Source: Streptantibioticus ferralitis (GTDB lineage Bacteria; Actinomycetota; Actinomycetes; Streptomycetales; Streptomycetaceae). Taken from it: DNA of 43,913 nt. Position 1 is the stretch's first letter; each line of letters starts with the position of its first letter. A program made the translations under genes and the position numbers. Below, one piece after another: positions 33,031-41,869 of the stretch. The stretch spans positions 1 through 43,913 of the forward strand of contig NZ_JARHTQ010000049.1 of assembly GCF_029223525.1 (NCBI RefSeq), written 5' to 3'. A model generated the notes under the pieces. It worked only from the letters and a program-made list of their open reading frames with translations. It ran no database searches and was not told the DNA's origin.

Positions 33031-33687
33031 TTACGGGTGGTACTTCTCCTCGACCGTCTCGGCACCGCCGGACTGGGAGTTCATGGTGACGCGGACAGTC
33101 ACGCTGTCGGTCTTCGCGGCCTTCTCCAGCTGGTCCACGGTGCACTTCGAGGTGCCGTAGCCGTCGTGGCCGATGGTCACGCGGCCGTCGGTGTCGGAGC
33201 AGATCGCGGCCGCGCCGAGGATCCGCGTGGCGTTGGAGACCAAGAATGCCTGGTCCATGCCGCCGCCCTGGGGCTTGACGATCAGCTTGCCGGGCGCGAG
33301 GTACTCCAGCGTGCCGACGATCGTGTGGTGGTCACCCGCGTTGGCGACGCCGCTCCCGCCGGAGGCGGACACCGGCGGGCAGTAGCCGGTCTGCTCGCCG
33401 ATGGTGTTGATTTCGGCGTTGGACCTCCGGTCCCCCGCGTAGTTGATCTGGTTGGTGCAGCTCACCCCAGGCTTCTTGGGGGTGCCCGACGGCTTGGCGT
33501 GGGCGGAGCCTTGGCTGCCCCTGTCAGTGGGTTGGGTGCCGGGCTGTGCGGAACTCGTGGGGGCGGACGAACTGGTGGAGGATCCGGCGGCGGAGGTCGC
33601 GTCGTTGGGTCCGCACGCGGTCAGCGCCAGCCCCGCGGCGACGAGCATGGCAGTCGACAGGCCCCAACGAGCAGTCCTGGTACGCAT
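33031..33687 (-). CDS. Putative lipoprotein, 218 aa
   Basis: The signal peptide ends in the lipobox LTAC with Cys25. A Ser/Thr/Pro-rich linker (about 30-75) follows, then a ~140-residue domain with four further Cys that could form disulfides (VSCTNQINYAG, GYCPP, AICSDTD, SKCTVDQ). It would be anchored on the outer face of the membrane. The C-terminal domain is not assigned. GAGAGGGAC precedes the ATG. It resembles many actinobacterial lipoproteins of unknown function. Confidence 0.75.
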   Translation of the reverse strand: MRTRTARWGLSTAMLVAAGLALTACGPNDATSAAGSSTSSSAPTSSAQPGTQPTDRGSQGSAHAKPSGTPKKPGVSCTNQINYAGDRRSNAEINTIGEQTGYCPPVSASGGSGVANAGDHHTIVGTLEYLAPGKLIVKPQGGGMDQAFLVSNATRILGAAAICSDTDGRVTIGHDGYGTSKCTVDQLEKAAKTDSVTVRVTMNSQSGGAETVEEKYHP

Positions 33688-34501
33688 GGTGTCCCTCTCT
33701 CGCTTTCGACGGTGTCGCCCCGCATCCGGTGGCGATGAGTCTGATCCCGCCCCCGGACGGATCCAACCACCGGCGGCTGCAAAGACTGTGGCACGTACAA
33801 CAACCCAAGTCAGCGCCTGTTACAGCCCCGTGGCGTAACGCCATACACGTCACGACAATCGACACCGGAGCATTGCCACCCAGTCCTCACTTGAGCAGAC
33901 CCAGCAACGGGATTCCACGTTGTGCTGTCCTCCGTCCGAAGAGCCCTGTAACGATCAGCAAGCCCGAGCCCGCGAATACGTAGGACTGTAGGGGAGTGGG
34001 CAGATGTAGCCGGCTGACAGCAAGCACCGCCAAGGGCACAGGGAACGCAGCCGCAGGCTGATGACGAAGGGCTGGTGGGGGTTCGCGACGCGGCAGGGCT
34101 CCTGGTCGTTCGGTTGGTGATCTCACTCATCAACGCCCGGACACAGGAGCCCTGTTGGTCCCGTATCGAGCCATGCTCGATGTTCCGCATGAGGTGGTTG
34201 AGCATGTCGCGCTGCGCCTGATGCACCTTGTAAGGACATGCCTCGGCGCTTTCTGTACTGGCCCCTACGGCACCTTCCGTCTGTACATGGACGCCCGGCT
34301 CGGCTTGGGGCCGGCCCTGGCCGTGCCCCGCTCCGTACCCCGGCGGATGTTGCCGCCCGATCAGTCACGGAGCTGCGATGAAGGACTTGCCGGCCTCACC
34401 GACCCCTGCATGAGCGAGGCCGCCTGGCTAACGCGCGAGGGGTCGGCTCAGGATGAAGGATCCGGCGCGGGCCCCACTGGCTGGACCGTCGAGGCGGTTG
34501 T
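33688..34501. other. 814-bp stretch without a convincing gene
   Basis: Short frames occur on both strands, including a minus-strand one at 33887-34126 with a hydrophobic C-terminal segment (SYVFAGSGLLIVTGLF). None has a good ribosome site and a recognisable domain together. It may contain decayed genes. Confidence 0.4.
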
Positions 34502-35257
34502 CTATGCGCGATCTGAAGGTGGTGTGGCGGTGGCGTCTGGGGTTGTTTCGGTTCTGGTGTAGAGGACCTCGCGACCCTGCTGCGCGGCGTGGATGAGTCC
34601 TTCGCTGACGAAGTCGAGGAAGCGGGCGGCATTCTCCAGGCGGGTGGCGGCCGGGGTGCCGCGGCCGAGGATGCCGACGCCCTGCCGTGCGGTCTCGATG
34701 AACTGGTCGTTGGCCCGGGCGCTGCGGATCGTCGACTGGTACCAGAGGTCGTCGTCGACGATGTAGCGCTCGCGGCGGCGTTCGTCGCGTTCTCGGCGGA
34801 CGAGGTCCAGGCTTTCGAGGAACGTGATCGCTTTGGAGATGGACGCCGGGCTGACCTGGAGGCGCTGGGCGAGTTCGGAGGCCGTGAGGCTGCCGCTGTC
34901 GGTGGTGTAGAGGCAGCCCAGTACCCGGGCCATCATCTTGGGCAGGCCCGAGGTCATGAAGACGGTGGTGAGGGTCTCCTGGTAGTCGCGTACGGCCTCG
35001 GCGTCGCGTCCGTAGGGTTGTTGGAGCGCCTGTGTCCCCTGGGGCGCGGCCTGCTTGCGCCGGTGGGTGCGCTGCTGGGTGGCGCGGTGGGCCAGGTCGG
35101 CGCGGTAGCCGGTGGGGCCGCCGTTGCGCGTCACCTCACGCGTGATCGTGGAGGTCGGACGGTCGAGACGGCGGGCGATCTCGGCGTAGGCCAGGCCGTC
35201 GGCCAGCCCCACCGCGATCTGCTGGCGCTCCTGCTGGGTGAGCCTGCCTCCCGGCAT
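34502..35257 (-). CDS. GbsR/MarR-type regulator with an IS30-like N-terminal HTH
   Basis: The 251-residue protein combines two DNA-binding modules. Residues ~1-45 are an IS30-transposase-like HTH (RLTQQERQQIAVGLADG, then YAEIARRLDRPTSTITREVT). Residues ~95-180 are a GbsR/MarR winged helix (LPKMMARVLGCLYTTDSGSL, then QRLQVSPASISKAITFLESL). The remaining tail is helical. It is divergent from the DUF4097 gene and probably represses it, binding the CGTTGC array in between. ATG 35257 follows AAGGGGG; ATG 35290 would add 11 residues. Confidence 0.82.
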   Translation of the reverse strand: MPGGRLTQQERQQIAVGLADGLAYAEIARRLDRPTSTITREVTRNGGPTGYRADLAHRATQQRTHRRKQAAPQGTQALQQPYGRDAEAVRDYQETLTTVFMTSGLPKMMARVLGCLYTTDSGSLTASELAQRLQVSPASISKAITFLESLDLVRRERDERRRERYIVDDDLWYQSTIRSARANDQFIETARQGVGILGRGTPAATRLENAARFLDFVSEGLIHAAQQGREVLYTRTETTPDATATPPSDRA

Positions 35258-35342
35258 CACGACCCCCTTCATGCCCCACGGGTGCTCCATGGTGCTGTTC
35301 GGTGTTCCTTGACGCCCCCACCGTAGCGTTCATCTTCAATGT

Positions 35343-35467
35343 ATTGCAACGGCCGACTGTTCAATCGTTGCGTTAAGCGAGAGGGCGTTGCAATGATTTC
35401 CGCGCCATGACCTGCATAGATGCTGCCCATAGGCAAAGATCGCGTTGCGTAAATTTGGAAAGCAACG
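35343..35467. promoter_or_regulatory. Array of five CGTTGC/GCAACG half-sites
   Basis: The core hexamer occurs at 35346-35351 (GCAACG), 35366-35371, 35386-35391, 35443-35448 and 35462-35467 (GCAACG). ATTGCAACG (35343-35351) and CGTTGCAAT (35386-35394) are perfect 9-bp inverted arms. The last two sites form a second inverted pair. All lie in the divergent region between the regulator and the DUF4097 gene, which is more AT-rich than its neighbours. Confidence 0.6.
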
Positions 35468-35519
35468 TAGCGTTTTCAGTGTTCTGAAACAGTGAGCCGT
35501 AAGCGTTAGGGAGAGCACG

Positions 35520-36182
35520 ATGCAGAAGTTCGACACCCCCGCCCCGATCTCCGCCGTCCTGGACATCCCGGCGGGACGCGTCCAGTTCATCGCCGCGGAC
35601 CGGGCCGACACCGCGGTCGAGGTCCTGCCTGCGAACGCCTCGAAGGGCCGCGACGTGAAGGCAGCGGAGCAGACCACGGTCGAATACGCCGACGGCGTCC
35701 TGCGGATCGAATCTTCGGCGAAGGACCAGTACTTCGGCCCCTCCGGATCCATCGAGGTGACGGTCAAGCTGCCCGCCGGTTCCCGGGTCGAGGCCAAGGC
35801 GGCCAGCGCCGAACTCCGGACCCTCGGCCGCCTCGGCGACGTCGCTTTCGAAGGCGCGTACCGCCAGATCAAGCTGGACGAGGCTGCGAGCGTCCGTCTC
35901 ACCGCGGTCGACGGCGACGTAGAGGTCGGCCGCCTCGGCGGAGCCGCGAAGATCAGCACCGCAAGGGGCGACATCCGGATCGCCGAGGCCATGGGCGGCA
36001 CGGTCGTGCTCAGCACCCAGTCCGGCGACATCACGATCGGCGCCGCCCGCGGAGTCTCCGCCTCCCTGGACGCCGGCACCGCCTATGGCCGCATCAACAA
36101 CGCCCTCAAGAACGATGGCACCGCCGATCTCGACATCCGCGCCACCACCTCCCACGGCGACATCACCGCCCGCAGCCTGTGA
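35520..36182 (+). CDS. DUF4097-family beta-helix protein
   Basis: The 220-residue protein has repeated short beta strands typical of DUF4097/putative adhesin folds: GRVQFIAADRADTAVEVLP, SIEVTVKLPAGSRVEAK, GDVEVGRLGGAAKISTARGD and GDITIGAARGVSASL. No signal peptide or anchor is present. In Streptomyces such genes commonly sit next to a regulator with a divergent promoter and upstream of an ABC transporter; a fragment of an ABC ATPase indeed follows here. The function is unknown. Confidence 0.8.
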   Translation: MQKFDTPAPISAVLDIPAGRVQFIAADRADTAVEVLPANASKGRDVKAAEQTTVEYADGVLRIESSAKDQYFGPSGSIEVTVKLPAGSRVEAKAASAELRTLGRLGDVAFEGAYRQIKLDEAASVRLTAVDGDVEVGRLGGAAKISTARGDIRIAEAMGGTVVLSTQSGDITIGAARGVSASLDAGTAYGRINNALKNDGTADLDIRATTSHGDITARSL

Positions 36183-36209
36183 CCCGCTCCCTCCAAAGGG
36201 GCACCCCTC

Positions 36210-36272
36210 AACACCAACCCGGCCATCGGGGCGAACGGGCTGCGCACGTCCTACGGCGACAAGACCGTCTGA
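36210..36272 (+). pseudogene. 5' remnant of an ABC-transporter ATPase gene
   Basis: Twenty codons read NTNPAIGANGLRTSYGDKTV and then stop at TGA 36270-36272. This is the start of a drug-type ABC ATPase (A-I-x-A-x-G-L-R-K-S-Y-G-D-K-x-V). The expected start codon position holds CTC instead of ATG, and everything after the first strand, including Walker A, is gone. It lies 27 bp after the DUF4097 stop, where the transporter of a DUF4097-ABC operon would begin. Confidence 0.6.
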
Positions 36273-36505
36273 AGTGCCCCCAAGATCACGGGCAGGTGCA
36301 ACCGGACCTGACCACCACGGGCCCACCGGGCCGAACTCGCGAACGCCATGGACGCCGCCGGGGAGGCGTCCCGCACGGCGAACGCAGCACGGCCACCGCC
36401 CTGGATGCGCGCAGCCACCGCCCAGGACGCGCCCGGCGGCAGCCACACCTCACCGGGCCAACCAACCAACCACCCACCCACGCAACCCACAAGGAGCACA
36501 CAGCC

Positions 36506-37747
36506 ATGTCCCTCTACCTCACCGACCAGCACAGCGGCTTCTCCGAAGCAGGGCTGCGCAGAATCCGCGACGTGCTGGCACGGCATGTGGAGTCCGGGAA
36601 GATTCCTGGACTCGTCGCCCTGGTCAGCCGGGGCGGTGAGACGCACGTCGAAGCGGTCGGGGCGATGCGCCATGACGGTGGCGCGCCGATGCGCCGGGAC
36701 ACGATCTTCCGGATGGCCTCGACGTCCAAGCCGGTCACGATGGCGGCGGCGATGGTCCTGCTGGACGAGTGCAGGCTGCGGCTCGACGACCTGGTGGAGC
36801 CCTGGCTGCCCGAGCTCGCCGACCGCCAAGTGCTCAAGCGGGTCGACGGCCCGCTGGACGACACCGTGCCGGCGCGGCGGCCGATCACCGTACGGGACCT
36901 GCTGACCTCCACCTTCGGGCTCGGCATGGATCTGACGGCGCTGGGCACCCCGATCATGGACGCGGTCTTCGAGCGGGGCATCTTCAGCCAGAGCGCGACA
37001 GCGCTGGCCGCGCCGGACGAGTGGATGCGCCGCCTGGGCACGCTGCCGCTGATGCACCAGCCCGGAGAGCACTGGCAGTACCAGATCAGCAACGATGTGC
37101 TCGGTGTGCTCGTCGCCCGGGTCACCGGGCAGTCGTTCGAGTCGTTCCTGCGCGAACGGATCTTCGGCCCGCTGGGCATGAAGGACACCGGTTTCCATGT
37201 GTCCGCCGGCAAGATCGACCGACTGCCGCCCTGCTACACCCCGAACCCGCAGACCGGGGAGTTCACCGTGTGGGACGAGGCGGTGGGCGGGCAGTACAGC
37301 GCGCCTCCGGCGTTCCAGTCAGGCGGCGGCGGTCTTGTCTCCACCGTCGACGACTACCACGCCTACTTCCGGATGCTGCTGAACCGCGGGACGCATGACG
37401 GCGAACGCATCCTGTCCCGGCCGGCCGTGGAGCTGATGACCACCAACTGCCTCACCCCCGAGCAGCAGGCCGCCCGCAACGACCTGGCCCGCAACAACGT
37501 CCACATCTCCTTCGGCCAGGGACAGCACGGCGGCTGGGGCTACGGCATGGCGGTACGCACCTACCGCGGCGACTACGCGCCGATCGGCCAGTTCGGCTGG
37601 GACGGCGGTACCGGCACCACCGCCTACGCCGACCCGCACAGCGGGCTCGTCGGCGTCCTGCTCACCCAGGTCGGGCTGTCCCTCCCGGCCCCGGCACAGC
37701 TCATCCACGACTTCTGGACCACGCTCTATCAGGCGATCGATGACTGA
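36506..37747 (+). CDS. Serine hydrolase of the class C beta-lactamase family (esterase/peptidase)
   Basis: The 413-residue cytoplasmic protein has the S-x-x-K motif at Ser72-Lys75 (MASTSKPVT), the tyrosine motif region WQYQISNDVLG and a GWDGGTGTTAY third motif. This form is typical of EstB-like esterases rather than true beta-lactamases. There is no signal peptide. AAGGAG precedes ATG 36506. The following gene is a distant relative with a nearly identical leader (GGAGCACAGCC-start-TCCCTC), which suggests tandem duplication or shared control. The substrate is unknown. Confidence 0.82.
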   Translation: MSLYLTDQHSGFSEAGLRRIRDVLARHVESGKIPGLVALVSRGGETHVEAVGAMRHDGGAPMRRDTIFRMASTSKPVTMAAAMVLLDECRLRLDDLVEPWLPELADRQVLKRVDGPLDDTVPARRPITVRDLLTSTFGLGMDLTALGTPIMDAVFERGIFSQSATALAAPDEWMRRLGTLPLMHQPGEHWQYQISNDVLGVLVARVTGQSFESFLRERIFGPLGMKDTGFHVSAGKIDRLPPCYTPNPQTGEFTVWDEAVGGQYSAPPAFQSGGGGLVSTVDDYHAYFRMLLNRGTHDGERILSRPAVELMTTNCLTPEQQAARNDLARNNVHISFGQGQHGGWGYGMAVRTYRGDYAPIGQFGWDGGTGTTAYADPHSGLVGVLLTQVGLSLPAPAQLIHDFWTTLYQAIDD

Positions 37748-37992
37748 CATCGACGACTGACACCGACCTAGCGTCCCGCGTGGGCCCGCCCTTGACCCAC
37801 GACACCCGACAGCCAGGCCCCTGGCCGCGAACCGTCGACATCCCCACAGGATTTGGCCACGGCCCTGTCCGCCAGGGCCGGGTCGCCCGAGGGCGAGATC
37901 CCCTCGGGCGGCCCGACCCGCCGGGCCAGCAGGACCGCACCCTCCGTCCGCTCAATCGCATCCCACCACCACAGATCCAACGGAGCACAGCC

Positions 37993-39240
37993 GTGTCCCT
38001 CACCCTCACCAGGCAGGATCGCCCGGAGCTGCAGAAGGCCATCGAGGAGATCGTCGATTCCGGTTTCGCCGGGGTGCAACTGCGCGTGAACGATGAGCGG
38101 GGCGAGTGGGTCGGCAGCGCCGGGGTGCGCAAGCTGGGCGAGGGCGCCAAGCCGCCGACCAACGGGCGGTTCCGGATAGGCAGCACCACCAAGACCTTCA
38201 CCGCGACCGTGGTGCTGCAACTGGTGGCCGAGGGCAAGATCGGACTGGACAGCCCGGCGGATGACTACCTACCCCAGTTCGGGCTGGACCGGCGGATCAC
38301 GGTGCGGATGCTGCTGCAGCACACCAGCGGGCTGTTCAACTACACCGGCGAGTACTACGACGACGGGACGGTCGCGCCGGGGATCCCCTGGCAGGGCCAG
38401 GAGTACATGGACAACCAGTTCCACACTTACCAGCCGGACGAGCTGGTACGGCTGGCGTTGTCCAAGCCGACGCGGTTTGAACCGGGGACGGACTGGAGCT
38501 ACTCCAACACCGACTACGTGCTGGCCAAGTTGCTGATCGAGGAGATCACCGGCCGCTCGTTGGCCGAGGAGATGCAGCGGCTGATCCTGCGGCCGCTGGG
38601 ACTGTCGGGCACCGTGGTGCCGGGCGCCTCGCCGGAGATCCCCGAGCCGCACGCCCACGGCTACTACCGGTACGAGCACGCCGACCAGTGGAAGGTGGTC
38701 GACGTCACCCGCTTCAACGTCTCCTGGATCTCCGCCGCCGGTGACATGATCTCGACCACCGAGGATCTCCACACGTTCTTCTCCGCGCTGATGAGCGGCA
38801 AGCTCCTGCCGGACTCACTGCTGGCCGAGATGCGCGCGCCGCACCCCAAACTCGGCTACGGCCTGGGGCTGTTCGTGGAGGAGACGGACGGCGGCACCAT
38901 CTTCAACCACAACGGAGGCTTCTTTGGCTGGGCGGCGCTGATGTACAGCACGCCCGACGGCAGTAGGACCCTGACCGCCTCGCTGACCACCGGTGACGCC
39001 GAGCTCGACTTCGCCGCCACGGCCGAGGCGTTCCAGAAGGCGCAGCACAGGCTCGTCAAAGAGGTGTTCGGCAGCGGGCAGGCCGAGCCGGCTCACGAGG
39101 CGGCTCGGGTCGGCTCAGTAGACCGGGCCGAGGAGCACGAACCGGGCCACGCCAAGCTCGCTGAGCTCGGCGTGGCTGCCCCGCCGAGATGTCTTGGGGC
39201 GAGGCGTGTGATCACCCGTCACCTCATCGGGTACCGCTGA
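37993..39240 (+). CDS. Serine hydrolase, D-Ala-D-Ala carboxypeptidase/beta-lactamase-like
   Basis: The 415-residue protein has S-x-x-K at Ser64-Lys67 (IGSTTKTFT), Y-S-N near 165 (WSYSNTDYVLAKL) and the H-x-G equivalent IFNHNGGFFGW. This is the set of the DD-carboxypeptidase/R61-like group. No signal peptide is present from GTG 37993, so it is either intracellular or its leader is lost. The last ~55 residues, after EVFGSGQAEP, have no family counterpart and contain two hairpins, so the stop has probably been lost and translation runs into former terminator DNA. Confidence 0.82.
   Translation: MSLTLTRQDRPELQKAIEEIVDSGFAGVQLRVNDERGEWVGSAGVRKLGEGAKPPTNGRFRIGSTTKTFTATVVLQLVAEGKIGLDSPADDYLPQFGLDRRITVRMLLQHTSGLFNYTGEYYDDGTVAPGIPWQGQEYMDNQFHTYQPDELVRLALSKPTRFEPGTDWSYSNTDYVLAKLLIEEITGRSLAEEMQRLILRPLGLSGTVVPGASPEIPEPHAHGYYRYEHADQWKVVDVTRFNVSWISAAGDMISTTEDLHTFFSALMSGKLLPDSLLAEMRAPHPKLGYGLGLFVEETDGGTIFNHNGGFFGWAALMYSTPDGSRTLTASLTTGDAELDFAATAEAFQKAQHRLVKEVFGSGQAEPAHEAARVGSVDRAEEHEPGHAKLAELGVAAPPRCLGARRVITRHLIGYR
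39083..39108. repeat. Inverted repeat in the 3' tail of the second serine hydrolase
   Basis: CCGAGCCG (39083-39090) and CGGCTCGG (39101-39108) are exact arms around 10 bases. It lies at the point where family homology ends, fitting a former terminator now inside the reading frame. Confidence 0.45.
39147..39175. terminator. Hairpin in the 3' tail of the second serine hydrolase
   Basis: A 7-bp outer stem (CCACGCC/GGCGTGG), one A-C mismatch and a 5-bp inner stem (AGCTC/GAGCT) enclose a 3-nt loop. Together with the repeat at 39083 it suggests the original transcript ended here. Confidence 0.4.
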
Positions 39241-39290
39241 TCGCGGCGGCTACGGCGCCGCGGTGTGATGCGCTGGGTCGGCCCGACCAG

Positions 39291-39530
39291 GCTGGATGCG
39301 TGCTGGATAGGGGCGGTGCAAGCCCTGCATTAGCAGGTGACAGCGGTGCGCCGGAAGTTCCGGTTCAAAGGGTTAGGCGCTGCCATGGCACTGGCATGGT
39401 GATCAAGCGAACCTGTAGGTCAGGCGGGTTCGGCCCTGGTTGGGTTCGGCCCCGTTCGTGTTCCCGTTGCTGGATCCGTCCTGGGCTGGCTGATGTCCCG
39501 TCATATTTGCCATCTCTGGTCACGTTCGGT
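39291..39530 (+). repeat. Intergenic ~240-bp element, copy B
   Basis: This is the second copy of the element at 32422-32662, in the same orientation. GCTGGAT pairs lie at 39291-39308 and 39469-39486 (second half degenerate, CCTGGGC). The first pair lies 178 bp before the second, against 177 bp in copy A. The sequences in between match in many short blocks, so the copies are old or under constraint. No coding is evident. Confidence 0.7.
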
Positions 39531-40035
39531 CCGGCCCGCTCATTCTGTCCAGATCTGGCGACGGTGAGGGCGAGCTCGTGCGGGGGAGTTGTAACCGCTC
39601 GTCCCGTGAGGTGGTGCACAGGCGCGGTGCCGTGCGCGGCCTACCCGTCGTGCACCTCGTGCCTGGTTTCCTCCCTGTCGACGCGCCGCTGACAGGGGTC
39701 CGTCGGCGGGCATCGGGGGAGCGGGGCTGCAGGCCTCGTCGCCGCCGGGGGGAGTGCGACTTTGGTGCCCCAGCATTCGAGTTGGTGGCGCAGCGAACCG
39801 TGCGTGCTGTCGATGTTCACTTCGTCATGGCCTGCGGCGATGTCCTCCATGCTTTGCATGACTACGACCATGCCCGGCCCCGGGGTCGAGAGGTGTCCTA
39901 TTCCAGGCGATGAGGACGGAGCGGCCGCCGTGCTCTGCTGGCCCAAGTCATCTGCGCGGTATGGGCCTTGGGTGCGGGAGATGCCTCCTAGGCTGGCGGA
40001 GCATCAACTGCACGGCTGAGCAGGGTGGAAAGACT
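39531..40035. other. Gene-free stretch upstream of the SWIM protein gene
   Basis: Several open frames overlap on both strands but none carries a recognisable domain. It presumably contains the promoter of the SWIM-domain gene. Confidence 0.35.
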
Positions 40036-41736
40036 ATGGGTGGCCTGACCGAGGCGGATCTGCGGGCGTTGGCCGGTGTGCGTTCCTTCGAGCGCGGGCT
40101 TGGATACCTGGACGCGGTGTCCGGGGTCGAGGTCGGTGACGGCTGGGTGACCGCGACCGTCTACGGCACGCAGCGGTATGTGGTGGAGCTGACGCTGCCC
40201 GAGCCCGGAGGGCTGTCCGGCGAGTGCGACTGCCCGTACGGTCTGGAGGGCAACTTCTGCAAGCACCTGGTCGCCCTCGGCCTGACCGTGCTCGCCCGGT
40301 CGGAGAGCCTGCCGAAACAGCGGAAGGCGGCCCGGGAGCGCGCACAGGACTTCGACACCTGGCTGTCCGACCTCTCCAGGGACGAACTGCTGGCCCTGCT
40401 ACGGGAACAGGTTGCCGAGGACCGGCAGTTGCGCCGCCGTCTGGAGCTGCGGGCCGCGAGCGCCCGGGGAGACCTCGCCGGGGTCCGGGCCCGTAGCCGT
40501 GAGCTGCTCGACTTCGGTCCGTTCGCGCAGTACGGGTACGTCGAGTATGCCGATGCCCGCGCCTATGCCGACCAGGCCGGGCAGGCGGTGTCCGCGATCA
40601 GGGCGCTGACCGGCTCGGGCCGGGCCGCCGACGCGATCACCCTGGCGCGGGAGGCGATGCGGCTGCTGGCCGAGGCGCTGGAGAGTGTCGACGACTCCGA
40701 CGGAGGGCTGGGACAGATCGGTGCCGACCTCGCCGACGCCCACCTCGAAGCGTGCCGTGCGGCGCGCCCGGACCCCGGAGCGCTCGCGCGCTGGCTGGTC
40801 GGCCATGTGCTCGGTGACCTCGACGAGCTCACCGAGATCGATCCGTTCGACTACGAGGATGTCCTCGGTGAACGGGGGATGACCGTCCTGCGGGAGCTGG
40901 CGGTCGAGGCGTGGCGGCGCAACCGTACCGGCTGGGCCGAGAAGTACCTGATGGAACACCTGGCCAAGGCGGGCGGGGATGTCGACGCCGTGATCGCTGT
41001 GCACGCGGCCGACCTCGCGCCGAACGGTCACACGCACCTGGTCATCGCCCGCGAGCTGGACACCGCGCGGCGCAGCGACGAGGCCCTGGATTGGGCGGAA
41101 CGCGGCATCCGGGAGGCCCAGAACCTCGCCGCCGTCGACACGGCCCTGCTCGATTACCTCTGCGACCGCTACGCGCAGGCTGCCCGGCTCCCCGAGGCCG
41201 TCGCGCTGCGTCGCGCCCACTTCAGGGCCCGCCGCACCCTGCTCGCGTGCCAGCAGCTGCGTGCCGCGGCGCGGGCCGCCGAGAGCTGGCCGGCCGAGCG
41301 CGAGGGCGCACTGGCTCTGCTGCGCGCCGACGCCGCAGGGAACCGGCGCGGCGGGAACGGCCAGTACGGCGGGGGTGGCTGGTACGGCGGTGCCCTCCTG
41401 GTCGACGCCCTGCTCGACGACAAGGACCTCGACGCCGCCTGGCTGGCCGCGACCGAAACCGGTGCCCACGACCGGCAGTGGCTCGCTCTCGCCGACCAGG
41501 CCCGCGCTGGCCGTCCCGCTGACGCGCTCGGCGTCTACCTGCGTCTTGCCCAGCCGCTCACCGAACAGACTGGCAACGCGGTCTACGAGCAGCTCGTCAG
41601 CCTGCTGCTGGGCATCCGCGACTGCCACCGCCGTCTGGGCACACCCGACGAGTTCACGGGGTACGTCACCGCCCTGCGCACTGCCCAGAAACGCAAGCGG
41701 AACCTGATGCGCTTGATGGACGAGCGCGGTCTGTGA
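40036..41736 (+). CDS. SWIM zinc-finger protein
   Basis: The 566-residue protein has the SWIM motif C-x-C-x8-C-x-H at Cys64, Cys66, Cys75 and His77 (ECDCPYGLEGNFCKH). It is preceded by the usual strand-rich segment (RYVVELTLPEPGGLSG). The remaining ~480 residues are helical, Ala/Leu/Arg-rich and TPR-like (AADAITLAREAMRLLAEALE, SDEALDWAERGIREAQ), with a Gly-rich loop near residue 440. SWIM proteins of this build are common in actinomycetes; DNA or protein binding is presumed, no reaction is known. ATG 40036 follows GGTGGAAAG. It is bordered by integrase remnants on its 3' side. Confidence 0.85.
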   Translation: MGGLTEADLRALAGVRSFERGLGYLDAVSGVEVGDGWVTATVYGTQRYVVELTLPEPGGLSGECDCPYGLEGNFCKHLVALGLTVLARSESLPKQRKAARERAQDFDTWLSDLSRDELLALLREQVAEDRQLRRRLELRAASARGDLAGVRARSRELLDFGPFAQYGYVEYADARAYADQAGQAVSAIRALTGSGRAADAITLAREAMRLLAEALESVDDSDGGLGQIGADLADAHLEACRAARPDPGALARWLVGHVLGDLDELTEIDPFDYEDVLGERGMTVLRELAVEAWRRNRTGWAEKYLMEHLAKAGGDVDAVIAVHAADLAPNGHTHLVIARELDTARRSDEALDWAERGIREAQNLAAVDTALLDYLCDRYAQAARLPEAVALRRAHFRARRTLLACQQLRAAARAAESWPAEREGALALLRADAAGNRRGGNGQYGGGGWYGGALLVDALLDDKDLDAAWLAATETGAHDRQWLALADQARAGRPADALGVYLRLAQPLTEQTGNAVYEQLVSLLLGIRDCHRRLGTPDEFTGYVTALRTAQKRKRNLMRLMDERGL

Positions 41737-41774
41737 ACCGGGACGGCGTCTCGGGGCCTACGCAACCAGCCCGT

Positions 41775-41840
41775 TCACGCCTCCTGGGACAAGTCCCGAC
41801 CGTGATCCAGGCAGCCTTGCGCTCGTATCCGCCCGTGCCA
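41775..41840 (+). pseudogene. Possible C-terminal scar of an integrase related to copies 1 and 2
   Basis: With one frame change at about 41808, the plus strand reads PVHASWDKSR then TVIQAALRSYPP. This parallels the C-terminal end of integrase 1 (LVPASWDRCRTVMQLALRP). Only about 20 codons can be matched and no catalytic domain precedes it. The assignment is a weak by-eye match. Confidence 0.3.
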
Positions 41841-41869
41841 TGGCCAATGCCGTAGCCGGGCAGGGGCGG

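Noticed and set aside
39358-39380. GGTTCAAA words in the duplicated intergenic element, considered as a tRNA T-arm
   Set aside because: No acceptor, D or anticodon arms can be drawn, and no tRNA gene is seen anywhere in the window.
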